A stretch of 64,000 bases of DNA, taken from the NCBI GenBank assembly GCA_947499935.1, contig CANMQH010000007.1:121347-185346 (forward strand), written 5' to 3'. The stretch comes from an uncultured Algibacter sp. (GTDB taxonomy: Bacteria > Bacteroidota > Bacteroidia > Flavobacteriales > Flavobacteriaceae). The notes beneath the pieces are model-generated. The model worked only from the letters and a program-made list of their open reading frames with translations. It was not told where the DNA came from and did no database searches. The position numbers and the translations under genes are program-made. The stretch's first letter is position 1. Each line of letters starts with the position of its first letter. This document shows, piece after piece, positions 8,275 through 16,768 of this stretch.

Positions 8275-9534
8275 TTACTCGCCCATAGCTGCCATAACAG
8301 CTGCAGAAAGACGTTTGTATGTACCATTGTCCAAACGTTCGCGAATAGCATCAAAAGCATCTAAAGTTTCTTCAACATCTTTTAATGTATGCGTAGCCGT
8401 TGGAATCATTCTAAGTAAAATTAACCCTTTAGGTATTACAGGGTAAACCACTATAGAACAGAATATTCCGTAGTTTTCTCGTAAATCCCTAACTAAAGCC
8501 ATAGCTTCGGGAATACTACCTTTTAAATATACTGGTGTTACACAACTTTGTGTTGTTCCTATATCAAATCCACGGGCTTTTAAGCCTGATTGAAGTGCGT
8601 TAACAATTTTCCAAAGATTCTCTTTTAACTCAGGCATGGTCTTTAGCATTTCTAAACGCTTTAAAGCTCCAACCGTTAATTGCATTTGCAAAGATTTTGC
8701 AAACATTTGAGAACGTAAATTATATTTTAAGTAGTCTATAATTTCTTGATCTGCTGCAATAAATGCCCCTGTACTGGCCATAGATTTAGCAAACGTAGCA
8801 AAATATACATCAATATCATCTTGAACGCCTTGCTCCTCTCCTGCACCCGCTCCTGTTTTACCTAAGGTTCCAAAACCATGAGCATCATCAACTAAAAATC
8901 TAAAATTAAATTTTTTCTTAAGTTCAACAATTTCCTTTAAACGGCCTTGCTCGCCTCGCATTCCAAAAACACCTTCAGAAATCACTAAAATACCACCACC
9001 AGTTTGTTCTGCCATTTTGGTAGCACGCTCTAAATTTTTCTCTAAACTTGCAACATCATTATGCTTGTAAGTAAAGCGTTTTCCCATGTGCAAACGTACA
9101 CCATCTATAATACAAGCATGTGCATCTACATCATAAACAATAATATCATCCTTGCCTACAAGGGCATCTATAGTTGATAATATCCCTTGATATCCAAAAT
9201 TTAAAAGGTAAGCGGCTTCTTTACTAACAAAAGTTGCTAATTCGTTTTGAAGTTTTTCATGCAAATCCGTATGTCCAGACATCATTCTAGCTCCCATAGG
9301 GTATGCAGAACCATATTCTGCTGCTGCTTCGGCATCTACCTTTCTAACTTCTGGGTGGTTAGCTAGTCCTAAATAATCATTAATACTCCAAGTAATAACA
9401 TCTTTTCCTTGAAATTTCATACGATTAGAAATCTCTCCTTCTAACTTAGGAAATACAAAATATCCTTCTGCCTGTGATGCCCATTTTCCTAACGGTCCTT
9501 TATCCTTGTAAATCTTCTCAAATAAATCTTTCAT
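8275..9534 (-). CDS. alpha-oxoamine synthase family enzyme, probable cysteate fatty-acyltransferase
   Basis: A 419-residue PLP enzyme of the serine palmitoyltransferase / 2-amino-3-ketobutyrate CoA ligase family, which joins an amino acid to an acyl-CoA or acyl-ACP with loss of CO2. Seen: NDYLGLANHPEV near 50-61, YPMGARMMSGH near 78-88, the PLP-aspartate in FLVDDAHGFGTLG near 215-227, and the Schiff-base lysine in ATFAKSMASTGAF near 247-259. The next gene upstream is a cysteine-synthase-like enzyme. Such a pair is known in Bacteroidota for sulfonolipids: cysteate made from phosphoserine and sulfite is acylated to 3-ketocapnine. I therefore favour cysteate over serine as substrate, but serine palmitoyltransferase or glycine C-acetyltransferase cannot be excluded. 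A terminator before it suggests its own promoter. Confidence 0.82.
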   Translation of the reverse strand: MKDLFEKIYKDKGPLGKWASQAEGYFVFPKLEGEISNRMKFQGKDVITWSINDYLGLANHPEVRKVDAEAAAEYGSAYPMGARMMSGHTDLHEKLQNELATFVSKEAAYLLNFGYQGILSTIDALVGKDDIIVYDVDAHACIIDGVRLHMGKRFTYKHNDVASLEKNLERATKMAEQTGGGILVISEGVFGMRGEQGRLKEIVELKKKFNFRFLVDDAHGFGTLGKTGAGAGEEQGVQDDIDVYFATFAKSMASTGAFIAADQEIIDYLKYNLRSQMFAKSLQMQLTVGALKRLEMLKTMPELKENLWKIVNALQSGLKARGFDIGTTQSCVTPVYLKGSIPEAMALVRDLRENYGIFCSIVVYPVIPKGLILLRMIPTATHTLKDVEETLDAFDAIRERLDNGTYKRLSAAVMAAMGE

Positions 9535-9660
9535 TTATTATAAATCTTATTGCTATTAAAATTAAGACGTAACTACAACTAGAAAATTTGCTTTTAAAGG
9601 GATATAAACAATTAATTTTTTGTTTAAAAAAGAAGCTTATAGTTTTTAGTTAGTTATCTG

Positions 9661-9668
9661 CAAAATTA
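9661..9668 (-). promoter_or_regulatory. possible -7 box of the acyltransferase gene
   Basis: TAATTTTG on the minus strand (9668-9661) fits TAnnTTTG, between the upstream terminator and the gene. I find no -33 box at the proper distance, so this is weak. Confidence 0.3.
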
Positions 9669-9720
9669 AATATTTATATGGTTTGAACATAATTTTTTAA
9701 TGTCCAATTATTGATAAAAT

Positions 9721-9765
9721 AAAAAAAGAGAACACATTTTGATGTAATAACAAAATGTGTTCTCT
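9721..9765 (-). terminator. strong terminator after the cysteate synthase-like gene
   Basis: Perfect 15-bp inverted repeat (9727-9741 and 9751-9765) followed on the minus strand by a run of Ts (9727-9721). It separates two genes that I assign to one pathway. Confidence 0.88.
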
Positions 9766-9785
9766 ACTAAATATAAATATTTTAG

Positions 9786-10826
9786 TTATTTGATATATTG
9801 TATATTCTGTGCTGAAGCCTCATGAACACTGTCAAAAAAGCCTTGTTCATTCATCCATTTGTCACTATAAACTTTACTCATATATCGAGAGCCATGATCT
9901 GGAAAAATAACCACAACATAATCTGTTGATTTAAATCTATTATCCTCGCCTAATTGTATAATCGCTTGTGTTGCAGCACCAGAAGTATAACCAACAAACA
10001 TACCTTCTGTTTTAGCTATTAATCTGGCTGTATGCGCACTATCCTCGTCGGTAACTTTTATAAATTCGTCTATAATATCAAAATCTGTTGCCGTAGGAAT
10101 CAAATTTTTACCTAAACCCTCTATCCTATATGGATAAATTTCTTTTTCATCAAACTCCCTAGTTTCATGATATTTTTTAAGTACAGAACCAAAAGCATCT
10201 ACACCAATTATTTTAATATCAGGATTTTGTTCTTTTAAATATTTAGCTGTACCAGATATAGTACCACCTGTACCGCTACATGCGACAAGATGCGTTATTT
10301 TACCTTGGGTTTGTTTCCAAATTTCTGGACCTGTAGATTTATAATGTGCATCAATGTTTAATTGATTAAAATACTGATTTATATAAACAGAACCCTTCAT
10401 TTCTTCATGAAGTCGCTTAGCCACTTGGTAGTAAGATCTTGGATCGTCTGCACTAACATGTGCAGGACATACATAAACCTTAGCACCCATGGTTTTCAAC
10501 ATGTCTATTTTATCTGCCGAAGATTTAGAACTTACCGCCAGTACACAATCATAACCTTTTATGATACTAACCATAGCAATACTAAAACCAGTATTACCAG
10601 ACGTTGTTTCTATAATGGTATCTCCTGGTGAAAGAATGCCTTTTCTTTCGGCTTCTTCTATTATGTGAAGTGCTATTCTGTCTTTAGAGGATTGTCCTGG
10701 GTTGAAAGATTCTACTTTAGCATAGAATTCACCTTTAAACTCGGAAGCTATTTTATTAAGCCTAATAAGCGGTGTGTTGCCAACTAAATCTAATACATTA
10801 TCAAATACTTGATTTCTGTGTTTCAT
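9786..10826 (-). CDS. cysteine synthase-like PLP enzyme, probable cysteate synthase
   Basis: A 346-residue fold-type II PLP enzyme of the cysteine synthase / cystathionine beta-synthase family. Seen: VGNTPLIRL near 14-22, the PLP lysine in [11 protein letters not shown] near 42-52, [12 protein letters not shown] near 69-80, and the phosphate-binding loop [16 protein letters not shown] near 182-197. The usual PxGSxKDR is changed to PGQSSKDR, a variant that fits use of a substrate other than O-acetylserine. With the acyltransferase next door, the likely reaction is O-phosphoserine plus sulfite to cysteate, the entry to capnine-type sulfonolipids of the outer membrane. An ordinary cysteine synthase or a PLP enzyme of another beta-replacement type is the alternative. 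Confidence 0.8.
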   Translation of the reverse strand: MKHRNQVFDNVLDLVGNTPLIRLNKIASEFKGEFYAKVESFNPGQSSKDRIALHIIEEAERKGILSPGDTIIETTSGNTGFSIAMVSIIKGYDCVLAVSSKSSADKIDMLKTMGAKVYVCPAHVSADDPRSYYQVAKRLHEEMKGSVYINQYFNQLNIDAHYKSTGPEIWKQTQGKITHLVACSGTGGTISGTAKYLKEQNPDIKIIGVDAFGSVLKKYHETREFDEKEIYPYRIEGLGKNLIPTATDFDIIDEFIKVTDEDSAHTARLIAKTEGMFVGYTSGAATQAIIQLGEDNRFKSTDYVVVIFPDHGSRYMSKVYSDKWMNEQGFFDSVHEASAQNIQYIK

Positions 10827-10903
10827 AAAAGCTATTTATAAATCATAATTTATCTTACACAAATCTGATTTAAAACCATGCAAAAATAAAACTTTTTTTT
10901 TTA

Positions 10904-12964
10904 TTATCCATGAATTCCTTCTAAATCTAGTAAAAAGGCATACTCGCGGGCTACCTCCTTTAGGCTTTCAAAACGCCCAGAAGCACCGCCATGACCAGAA
11001 TCCATATCGGTATGTAAGAGTAATTTATTAGTGTCTGTTTTAAGGTCTCTTAGCTTAGCAACCCATTTTGCAGGTTCCCAATATTGTACTTGAGAATCGT
11101 GCAATCCTGTTGTAACTAACATATTTGGATAATCTTGAGGTAAAACATTATCATAGGGTGAATATGATTTCATGTAATTATAATATTTTACATCGTTGGG
11201 GTTTCCCCATTCATCATACTCCCCAGTTGTTAAAGGAATCGTATCATCTAGCATAGTTGTAACAACATCTACAAAGGGTACCGCTGCTAAAATCCCATGA
11301 TATAATTCAGGATTCATGTTAATAATAGCGCCCATAAGTAACCCACCTGCAGATCCACCATAGGCGTGTAAATGTTTTGCTGATGTATAGTGTTGTTCAA
11401 TGAGGTATTTAGAGCAATCAATAAAATCGGTAAACGTATTCATTTTAGTAAGTAGCTTTCCATTTTCGTACCATGCTCTACCTAAATATTCGCCACCTCT
11501 AATGTGTGAAATAGCATAAATAAAACCTCTGTCTAACAAACTTAAACGAATTGTAGAAAACGATGGGTCTATTGTAGAGCCATAGGACCCATAAGCATAC
11601 TGTAATAATGGGTTTGTACCGTCTAACTTTATGCCTTTTTTATACACTAAAGATATAGGCACTTTAATACCATCTCTAGCCGTTGCCCAAATACGCTTAG
11701 ATTCGTAATTCTCTTTTTTAAATTTACCACCAAGTACCTCCTGTTCTTTTTTAATGATACTTTGTTTCGTTTTAAAATTATAATCTATTACAGCACTAGG
11801 CGATGTTAAAGCGTTAAATCCATAACGCAAAATATCACTATTAAAATCTGGGTTATTACCAATGTATGCTGTATATGTTTCCGTATTAAATGGTAAATAA
11901 TAATCTTCTTCACCTTGCCAACTTATAATGCGTAAATTATTAAGTCCATTTTCACGCTCATTAACAACCAAGTAATCTTTAAAAATCTCGATATCTTCAA
12001 TTAAAACATCTTTTCTATGTGGAAGCACATCTTGCCAAGCTGTTTTTTGAGTGTCGGTTTCATGCGTTTTTTGTAATTTAAAATTAGTTGCACCATCTGC
12101 ATTGGAGATGATGTAAAATGAATCGCCATAATGCGCTATACTATATTCTAAATCATGAATTCTTTCTTGAAATATTTTGAATGACTCATGAGGTGTATCT
12201 GCATTTAAAATCCTGTATTCCGAAGATAATGTACTTGAGCTTCCTATTACTATATATTTTTTAGATTTTGTTTTGTATACAAAGGTATTAAAGGTGTCAT
12301 CTGCTTCATAAAAGACCTCAATATCATCATTACTATGATTACCTAGATTATGCTTAAAGATTTTATGCGAACGTAAAGTCACATCATCTTTCATAGAATA
12401 AAATAAGGTTTTATTATCGTTTGCCCAAGTTGCGCTACCTGTGGTGTTTATAATTTCGTCTGATAGAATTTCACCCGTTTCTAGGTTCTTTATTTTTATG
12501 GTGTATTGGCGTCTGCTAACAACATCTGTAGAAAAGGCTGCTAGTTTATTGTCTGGACTTATAGAAATACCTCCTAATTTAAAATAAGAATGGTTCTTTG
12601 CCATGATATTACAATCAAACAATACTTCGTCTGCAGCATCTATATGTTCTTTTCTTCTAATAAAAATAGGGTAATCTTTTCCTGTTTCGTATTTGGTTAT
12701 GTACCAATATCCATTAAGTTTATATGGGACTGTGGTATCATCTTCTTTTATGCGCCCTTTCATTTCTTCAAACAATGCCTTTTGAAATGGCTCTGTGTGT
12801 TCTAATTCTTGCTGGGTATAACTATTTTCTGCATTTAGATATGCTATAACCTCTTGGTTATCTTTATCATTTAACCAATAATAATGATCTGTTCTAACAT
12901 CATTATGTATGGTTAATGCTTTGGCTATTTTTTTAGCAATTGGGGCAATAGATGTTTTTTTCAA
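10904..12964 (-). CDS. ptrB: oligopeptidase B, S9A peptidase (cytoplasmic copy)
   Basis: A 686-residue serine peptidase: N-terminal seven-bladed propeller (about 1-410) and C-terminal alpha/beta-hydrolase domain with catalytic Ser in HAYGGSAGGLLMG near 520-532 and His in MDSGHGGASGR near 655-665. It cuts peptides after basic residues. There is no signal peptide, so it should act in the cytoplasm. No in-frame ATG exists between the upstream stop and the first domain residues; the start is TTG at 12964 (second residue onward KKTSIAPIAKK). It is divergent from ybaB with 96 bases between. A paralogue with a lipoprotein leader lies at 22973-25141. Confidence 0.92.
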   Translation of the reverse strand: MKKTSIAPIAKKIAKALTIHNDVRTDHYYWLNDKDNQEVIAYLNAENSYTQQELEHTEPFQKALFEEMKGRIKEDDTTVPYKLNGYWYITKYETGKDYPIFIRRKEHIDAADEVLFDCNIMAKNHSYFKLGGISISPDNKLAAFSTDVVSRRQYTIKIKNLETGEILSDEIINTTGSATWANDNKTLFYSMKDDVTLRSHKIFKHNLGNHSNDDIEVFYEADDTFNTFVYKTKSKKYIVIGSSSTLSSEYRILNADTPHESFKIFQERIHDLEYSIAHYGDSFYIISNADGATNFKLQKTHETDTQKTAWQDVLPHRKDVLIEDIEIFKDYLVVNERENGLNNLRIISWQGEEDYYLPFNTETYTAYIGNNPDFNSDILRYGFNALTSPSAVIDYNFKTKQSIIKKEQEVLGGKFKKENYESKRIWATARDGIKVPISLVYKKGIKLDGTNPLLQYAYGSYGSTIDPSFSTIRLSLLDRGFIYAISHIRGGEYLGRAWYENGKLLTKMNTFTDFIDCSKYLIEQHYTSAKHLHAYGGSAGGLLMGAIINMNPELYHGILAAVPFVDVVTTMLDDTIPLTTGEYDEWGNPNDVKYYNYMKSYSPYDNVLPQDYPNMLVTTGLHDSQVQYWEPAKWVAKLRDLKTDTNKLLLHTDMDSGHGGASGRFESLKEVAREYAFLLDLEGIHG

Positions 12965-13017
12965 TGAAAATATTTTAATTACTAATTATTTAAGGCCTTA
13001 AAAATAGAAAAATTAAA

Positions 13018-13025
13018 TAGCTTTG
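13018..13025 (+). promoter_or_regulatory. possible -7 box of ybaB
   Basis: TAGCTTTG matches TAnnTTTG and lies 36 bases before the ATG at 13061; no TTG is found at the -33 distance. Confidence 0.35.
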
Positions 13026-13060
13026 TATCAATTAGTGAAATTTTAATAAAATCTAATATT

Positions 13061-13384
13061 ATGTTTGGAGATATGATGGGTATGATGGGAAAACTTAAAG
13101 AAACCCAGAAAAGAGTTGAAGAAACAAAAAAACGTTTAGATACGGTTTTAATAGATGAAACCAGTAACGACTCAAAATTAAAAGTAACATTAACCGCCAA
13201 TAGAACTATTAAGACTATTGAAATTGATGATACATTACTTCTTGATAAAGAGCAACTAGAAGACTACTTAATTCTCACCTTAAACAAAGCCATAGAAAAA
13301 GCGACTCAGGTAAACGAAGCCGAACTCGCTGCAGTTGCTAAAGAAGGTATGCCTAATATACCAGGTATGGATATGTTTAAGTAG
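13061..13384 (+). CDS. ybaB: YbaB/EbfC family nucleoid-associated protein
   Basis: A 107-residue protein starting [20 protein letters not shown]: a methionine-rich amphipathic start, a long helix, a beta-hairpin ([18 protein letters not shown]) and a C-terminal helix ending [10 protein letters not shown]. This is the standard length and plan of YbaB/EbfC, a dimeric DNA-binding nucleoid protein. In many bacteria it is next to dnaX and recR; here it stands alone, divergent from oligopeptidase B and convergent with the threonine aldolase gene, whose end is 14 bases away. Confidence 0.9.
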   Translation: MFGDMMGMMGKLKETQKRVEETKKRLDTVLIDETSNDSKLKVTLTANRTIKTIEIDDTLLLDKEQLEDYLILTLNKAIEKATQVNEAELAAVAKEGMPNIPGMDMFK

Positions 13385-13398
13385 GTTAGATATAATAA

Positions 13399-14415
13399 CT
13401 AAAACTTGCTAAGAACCTGTAATAGCTTATCGTGCATGGCATCTGTATAATCTAAATGTGTAACCATTCTTAATTTTCCGCCACCCATACTTATAATATG
13501 TATGTTTTTAGCGGTTAATTGTTTCGTGAATTTTATGTCATCAACATCATCATTAAGTTCAAAAATCACAATATTAGTTTCTACAGGCTCTACAGTTTTA
13601 ATTATAGATAATTTAGAAAGGATAGCAGCAATGTCTTTAGCTTTAACATGGTCGTACTTTAATCTATCTAGATGATTATCCAAAGCATACAAACCCGCAG
13701 CGGCTAGAAAGCCTGCCTGTCGCATATTCCCTCCAAAAATCTTTCTAAATCGCAATGCATCTTGCATAATATCGGCATTACCAACTAAAAGAGAGCCTAC
13801 AGGGCAACCTAAACCTTTACTTAAACATACTGATATGGTATCAAATACATCACCATATTGTTTGCTTGTTTCATTCTTGGTTGCTAAGGCATGCCATAAA
13901 CGGGCGCCATCCATATGAAATCCTAACGAATTATCATGACAGATTTTTTTTATCTTTAAAATCTCATTAAAATCCCAACAAGCCCCTCCCCCTTTATTTG
14001 TGGTATTTTCTATTTCTACCAAACTTGTTTTGCTATAATAATACGCTTCTGGATTTATAGCTTCTAAAACCTGCCCTGCATTAAACATACCACGTTGTCC
14101 ATCAATTAACTTGCAAGACACGCCACTGTTAAACGATGCGCCTCCAGATTCGTAATTATAAATATGTGCATATTTATCACATATAACTTGATCACCAGGG
14201 TTTGTATGTAACTTAATTGCCGTTTGGTTAGCCATGGTACCACTAGGAAAAAAGAGCGCCTGCTCTTTACCAAACATATGGGCTATTTTAGCTTCTAAAG
14301 CATTAATAGTTGGATCTTCTCTAAATACATCGTCACCTACTTTGGCTTGCATCATAGCATCCAACATACCTTGCGTTGGCTTTGTTACAGTATCACTTCG
14401 TAGATCTATTGTCAT
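13399..14415 (-). CDS. ltaE: low-specificity L-threonine aldolase
   Basis: A 338-residue fold-type I PLP enzyme splitting L-threonine or allo-threonine to glycine and acetaldehyde. The N-terminus MTIDLRSDTVTKPT and GDDVFREDPTINALE near 27-41 are hallmarks; the PLP aspartate side is HMDGARLWHA near 167-176 and the Schiff-base lysine lies in VCLSKGLGCPVGS near 195-207. Length fits the family. It is divergent from prfB; the 94-base gap would hold both promoters. The best candidate for this gene, TAGCTTTA at about 14441-14434, matches seven of eight consensus bases and lacks a -33 box. Confidence 0.92.
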   Translation of the reverse strand: MTIDLRSDTVTKPTQGMLDAMMQAKVGDDVFREDPTINALEAKIAHMFGKEQALFFPSGTMANQTAIKLHTNPGDQVICDKYAHIYNYESGGASFNSGVSCKLIDGQRGMFNAGQVLEAINPEAYYYSKTSLVEIENTTNKGGGACWDFNEILKIKKICHDNSLGFHMDGARLWHALATKNETSKQYGDVFDTISVCLSKGLGCPVGSLLVGNADIMQDALRFRKIFGGNMRQAGFLAAAGLYALDNHLDRLKYDHVKAKDIAAILSKLSIIKTVEPVETNIVIFELNDDVDDIKFTKQLTAKNIHIISMGGGKLRMVTHLDYTDAMHDKLLQVLSKF

Positions 14416-14457
14416 TTTGTGTAGATTAAAACGTAAAGCTATTAAATTATAATAAGA

Positions 14458-14492
14458 TTTGTTTTTTACTGCCTTATTAAATTCTATTTTTG
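14458..14492 (+). promoter_or_regulatory. predicted prfB promoter
   Basis: TTTG (14458-14461), 23 bases, TATTTTTG (14485-14492), 17 bases before the prfB ATG. The -7 box is a full match; the spacer is slightly long. Confidence 0.5.
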
Positions 14493-14509
14493 TTTAAAAT
14501 AAATGAATT

Positions 14510-15620
14510 ATGATAACTTCAGATCAAATTAAAGATCTTAATACCCGCCTCGATAAACTTAGGCACTATCTTTGACATAGATGCCAAACTTATAGAAATA
14601 CAAAACGAAGAAGAGCAAACCTTTGATCCCAATTTTTGGAACGACCCAAAAGCTGCCGAAACGATTATGAAATCGCTTCGAGTAAAGAAAAAATGGGTAG
14701 AAGATTATAGAACAGCAAAAACACTTTCAGAAGAATTAGATATCCTTTATGAGTTCCATAAGGAAGGTGAATATAGCATGGAAGAGGTTGAAGAACACTA
14801 TAACAAAACAGCCAATTTACTTGAGGATATAGAGTTTAAAAATATGCTATCTGAAGAAGGCGATAGTTTAAGTGCTGTACTCCAAATAACTGCTGGTGCT
14901 GGTGGTACCGAAAGCTGCGATTGGGCAAGTATGCTTATGCGTATGTATTTAATGTATGCCGAAAAAAGCGGTTTTAAAGTTAAAGAGCTTAACTTTCAAG
15001 AAGGTGATGTAGCTGGAATAAAAACAGTGACTTTAGAAATTGAAGGCGATTTTGCCTTTGGTTGGTTAAAAGGTGAAAATGGTGTACACCGTTTGGTGCG
15101 TATCTCTCCTTTTGATAGTAATGCAAAACGACATACCAGTTTTGCATCTGTCTATGTTTACCCGCTTGTAGATGATACTATTGAGATTGATATAAATCCT
15201 GCAGATATTGATATTACTACAGCACGCTCTAGTGGTGCTGGTGGACAAAATGTAAATAAGGTTGAGACTAAAGTACAGCTTACCCACAAACCCTCTGGTA
15301 TTCAAATTTCATGTTCAGAAACACGTTCTCAACATGATAATAGGTCTAGAGCTATGCAAATGCTAAAATCGCAATTGTATGAAATAGAACTTCAAAAACA
15401 ATTAGCGCAACGTGAAGATATAGAGGCTGGCAAAATGAAGATTGAATGGGGAAGTCAGATTCGTAACTATGTTATGCACCCATATAAGCTTGTTAAAGAT
15501 GTAAGAACAGCTCATGAAACGGGTAATGTTGATGCCGTTATGGATGGCAATATTGAAGCGTTTTTAAAATCATATTTAATGATGATGGGACAAAAAGAAG
15601 AAGATCCATCTGTTTTGTAA
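14510..15620 (+). CDS. prfB: peptide chain release factor 2 with programmed +1 frameshift
   Basis: Terminates translation at UGA and UAA. From the ATG at 14510 frame 0 encodes 21 residues ending LRHYL and stops at TGA (14573-14575). Shifting +1 at CTT-TGA-C continues [15 protein letters not shown] and stays open to 15620, giving 369 residues, normal for RF2. E. coli RF2 has LRGYLDYDAK at the same place, so the join is clear. Further marks: SPF (UGA recognition) in RISPFDSN and the peptidyl-tRNA hydrolysis motif [12 protein letters not shown] gene caller without recoding would start at 14667 and lose about 52 residues. The HAD phosphatase gene follows 20 bases later. Confidence 0.95.
14561..14576 (+). 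promoter_or_regulatory. RF2 autoregulatory frameshift site
   Basis: AGG CAC TAT CTT TGA C: slippery CTT followed by in-frame UGA and C (a weak stop context), with an AGG core of a Shine-Dalgarno-like element upstream. It is the known RF2 recoding device: low RF2 lets the ribosome shift +1 and make more RF2. Confidence 0.93.
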
Positions 15621-15640
15621 TCATTTAACTAAGAGAATTT

Positions 15641-16258
15641 ATGAATACAATTAACACCGTAATATTTGATCTTGGTGGCGTTTTAATTGATTGGAACCCT
15701 GAATATCTTTTTTTAGATGAATTTAATGGTGATAGAGAAAAAATGCAATGGTTTTTCGATAACATTTGCACAAGTGATTGGAACGAAAATCAAGATGCTG
15801 GCTACCCCATAGCGCAAGCCACAGAAGATTTGGTTTTGCAACACCCAGAACATGAGAAGCATATTAGGATGTTTTATGGACGTTGGACCGAAATGTTGGG
15901 AGGTGCCATAGAAGGTACTGTTACCATATTAGAAAAACTCATAAAATCCAATCGTTATAAAATTGTTGCGCTAACTAATTGGAGTAATGAAACCTTCCCT
16001 GTTGCTTTAAATCGTTTTGAGTTTTTACAATGGTTTGAAGGTATTGTAGTCTCTGGAGATGAAAAAACAAGAAAACCTTTTAAAGATATTTTTGATATCA
16101 CATTAAACCGTTTTAACATAACTGCCGAAAATACCTTATTTATAGACGATAACTTAAGAAATATTGAAGCTGCAAATAGTTTTGGAATCCATGGGATACA
16201 CTTTAAATCTCCATTAGAGCTTGAGGAGCTGTTAAAAACATATAATATCCATTTATAA
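15641..16258 (+). CDS. HAD family hydrolase (HAD-IA type phosphatase)
   Basis: A 205-residue haloacid-dehalogenase superfamily protein. Motif I is VIFDLGGVLIDW (residues 8-19; DxGGV form), motif II is the Thr/Asn of VALTNWSNE near 110, motif III the Lys in KTRKPFKDIF near 145, motif IV LFIDDNLRNIEAA near 166-178. An alpha-helical cap lies between motifs I and II. The class is closest to YihX/epoxide-hydrolase-N-terminal-like phosphatases; the substrate (often a sugar phosphate) cannot be told. It follows prfB by 20 bases and its stop overlaps the ArsC-like start (TAATG), so these three genes may be one transcript. Confidence 0.85.
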   Translation: MNTINTVIFDLGGVLIDWNPEYLFLDEFNGDREKMQWFFDNICTSDWNENQDAGYPIAQATEDLVLQHPEHEKHIRMFYGRWTEMLGGAIEGTVTILEKLIKSNRYKIVALTNWSNETFPVALNRFEFLQWFEGIVVSGDEKTRKPFKDIFDITLNRFNITAENTLFIDDNLRNIEAANSFGIHGIHFKSPLELEELLKTYNIHL

Positions 16259-16614
16259 TGATTAAAATATACCACAATAACCGTTGCAGTAAATCGCGTT
16301 CTGGATTAGATATTGTTAAAACATCTGGCAAAGATTTTGAAATCGTTAAATATCTAGAAAACCCACCAACTATTAATGAATTAAAAGACATTATTAAAAT
16401 GTTAGGAATAAACCCAATAGATTTGGTTAGAAAAAACGAAACTATCTGGAAGGAGAACTTTAAGGGCAAGAATTTAAGTGATGACCATATTATTAAGACT
16501 ATGGTAGAAAACCCAAAACTTATTGAACGTCCCATAGTTATAAATGGTAATAAAGCCATTGTTGGTAGACCTCCAGAATTAATATTAAATATTATTAGTA
16601 AAACTCAATGTTGA
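16258..16614 (+). CDS. ArsC-family reductase (thioredoxin fold)
   Basis: A 118-residue protein with the glutaredoxin-type arsenate reductase plan: N-terminal IYHNNRCSKSRSGLDIV with the reactive CSKSR cysteine near residue 10, a middle KYLENPPTINELKDII and a C-terminal LIERPIVINGNKAIVGRPPE (Arg residues bind oxyanion). It may reduce arsenate or be a YffB/Spx-like redox protein; no arsenic genes are nearby, so I keep the family name only. Translation is coupled to the HAD gene (1-base overlap). The last four codons and the stop (AAA ACT CAA TGT TGA) coincide with the first bases of the dispersed 85-bp repeat, which may have replaced the original C-terminus. Confidence 0.85.
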   Translation: MIKIYHNNRCSKSRSGLDIVKTSGKDFEIVKYLENPPTINELKDIIKMLGINPIDLVRKNETIWKENFKGKNLSDDHIIKTMVENPKLIERPIVINGNKAIVGRPPELILNIISKTQC

Positions 16615-16682
16615 GAAGTCTGTAAAACGTACTCAAAATTAAGTTGAACTAATCCCGCTTTTTTAGCGGAATTTTGGTTTAA
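16601..16682 (+). repeat. 85-bp dispersed intergenic repeat, copy B (82 bp here)
   Basis: Matches the reverse complement of 8126-8210 from end to end with two short gaps. It begins inside the ArsC-like gene and supplies its final codons and stop, then contains the hairpin ccgc / gcgg around a T-rich loop, so it may serve as terminator for that transcript. Confidence 0.85.
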
Positions 16683-16768
16683 TACTTGAATTTTGCTTTA
16701 ACACAAATTTAACTAGACCTACAATAAACTAAATTTTAAATCTGCGGTCTAATGCCTAAAACCATCCA

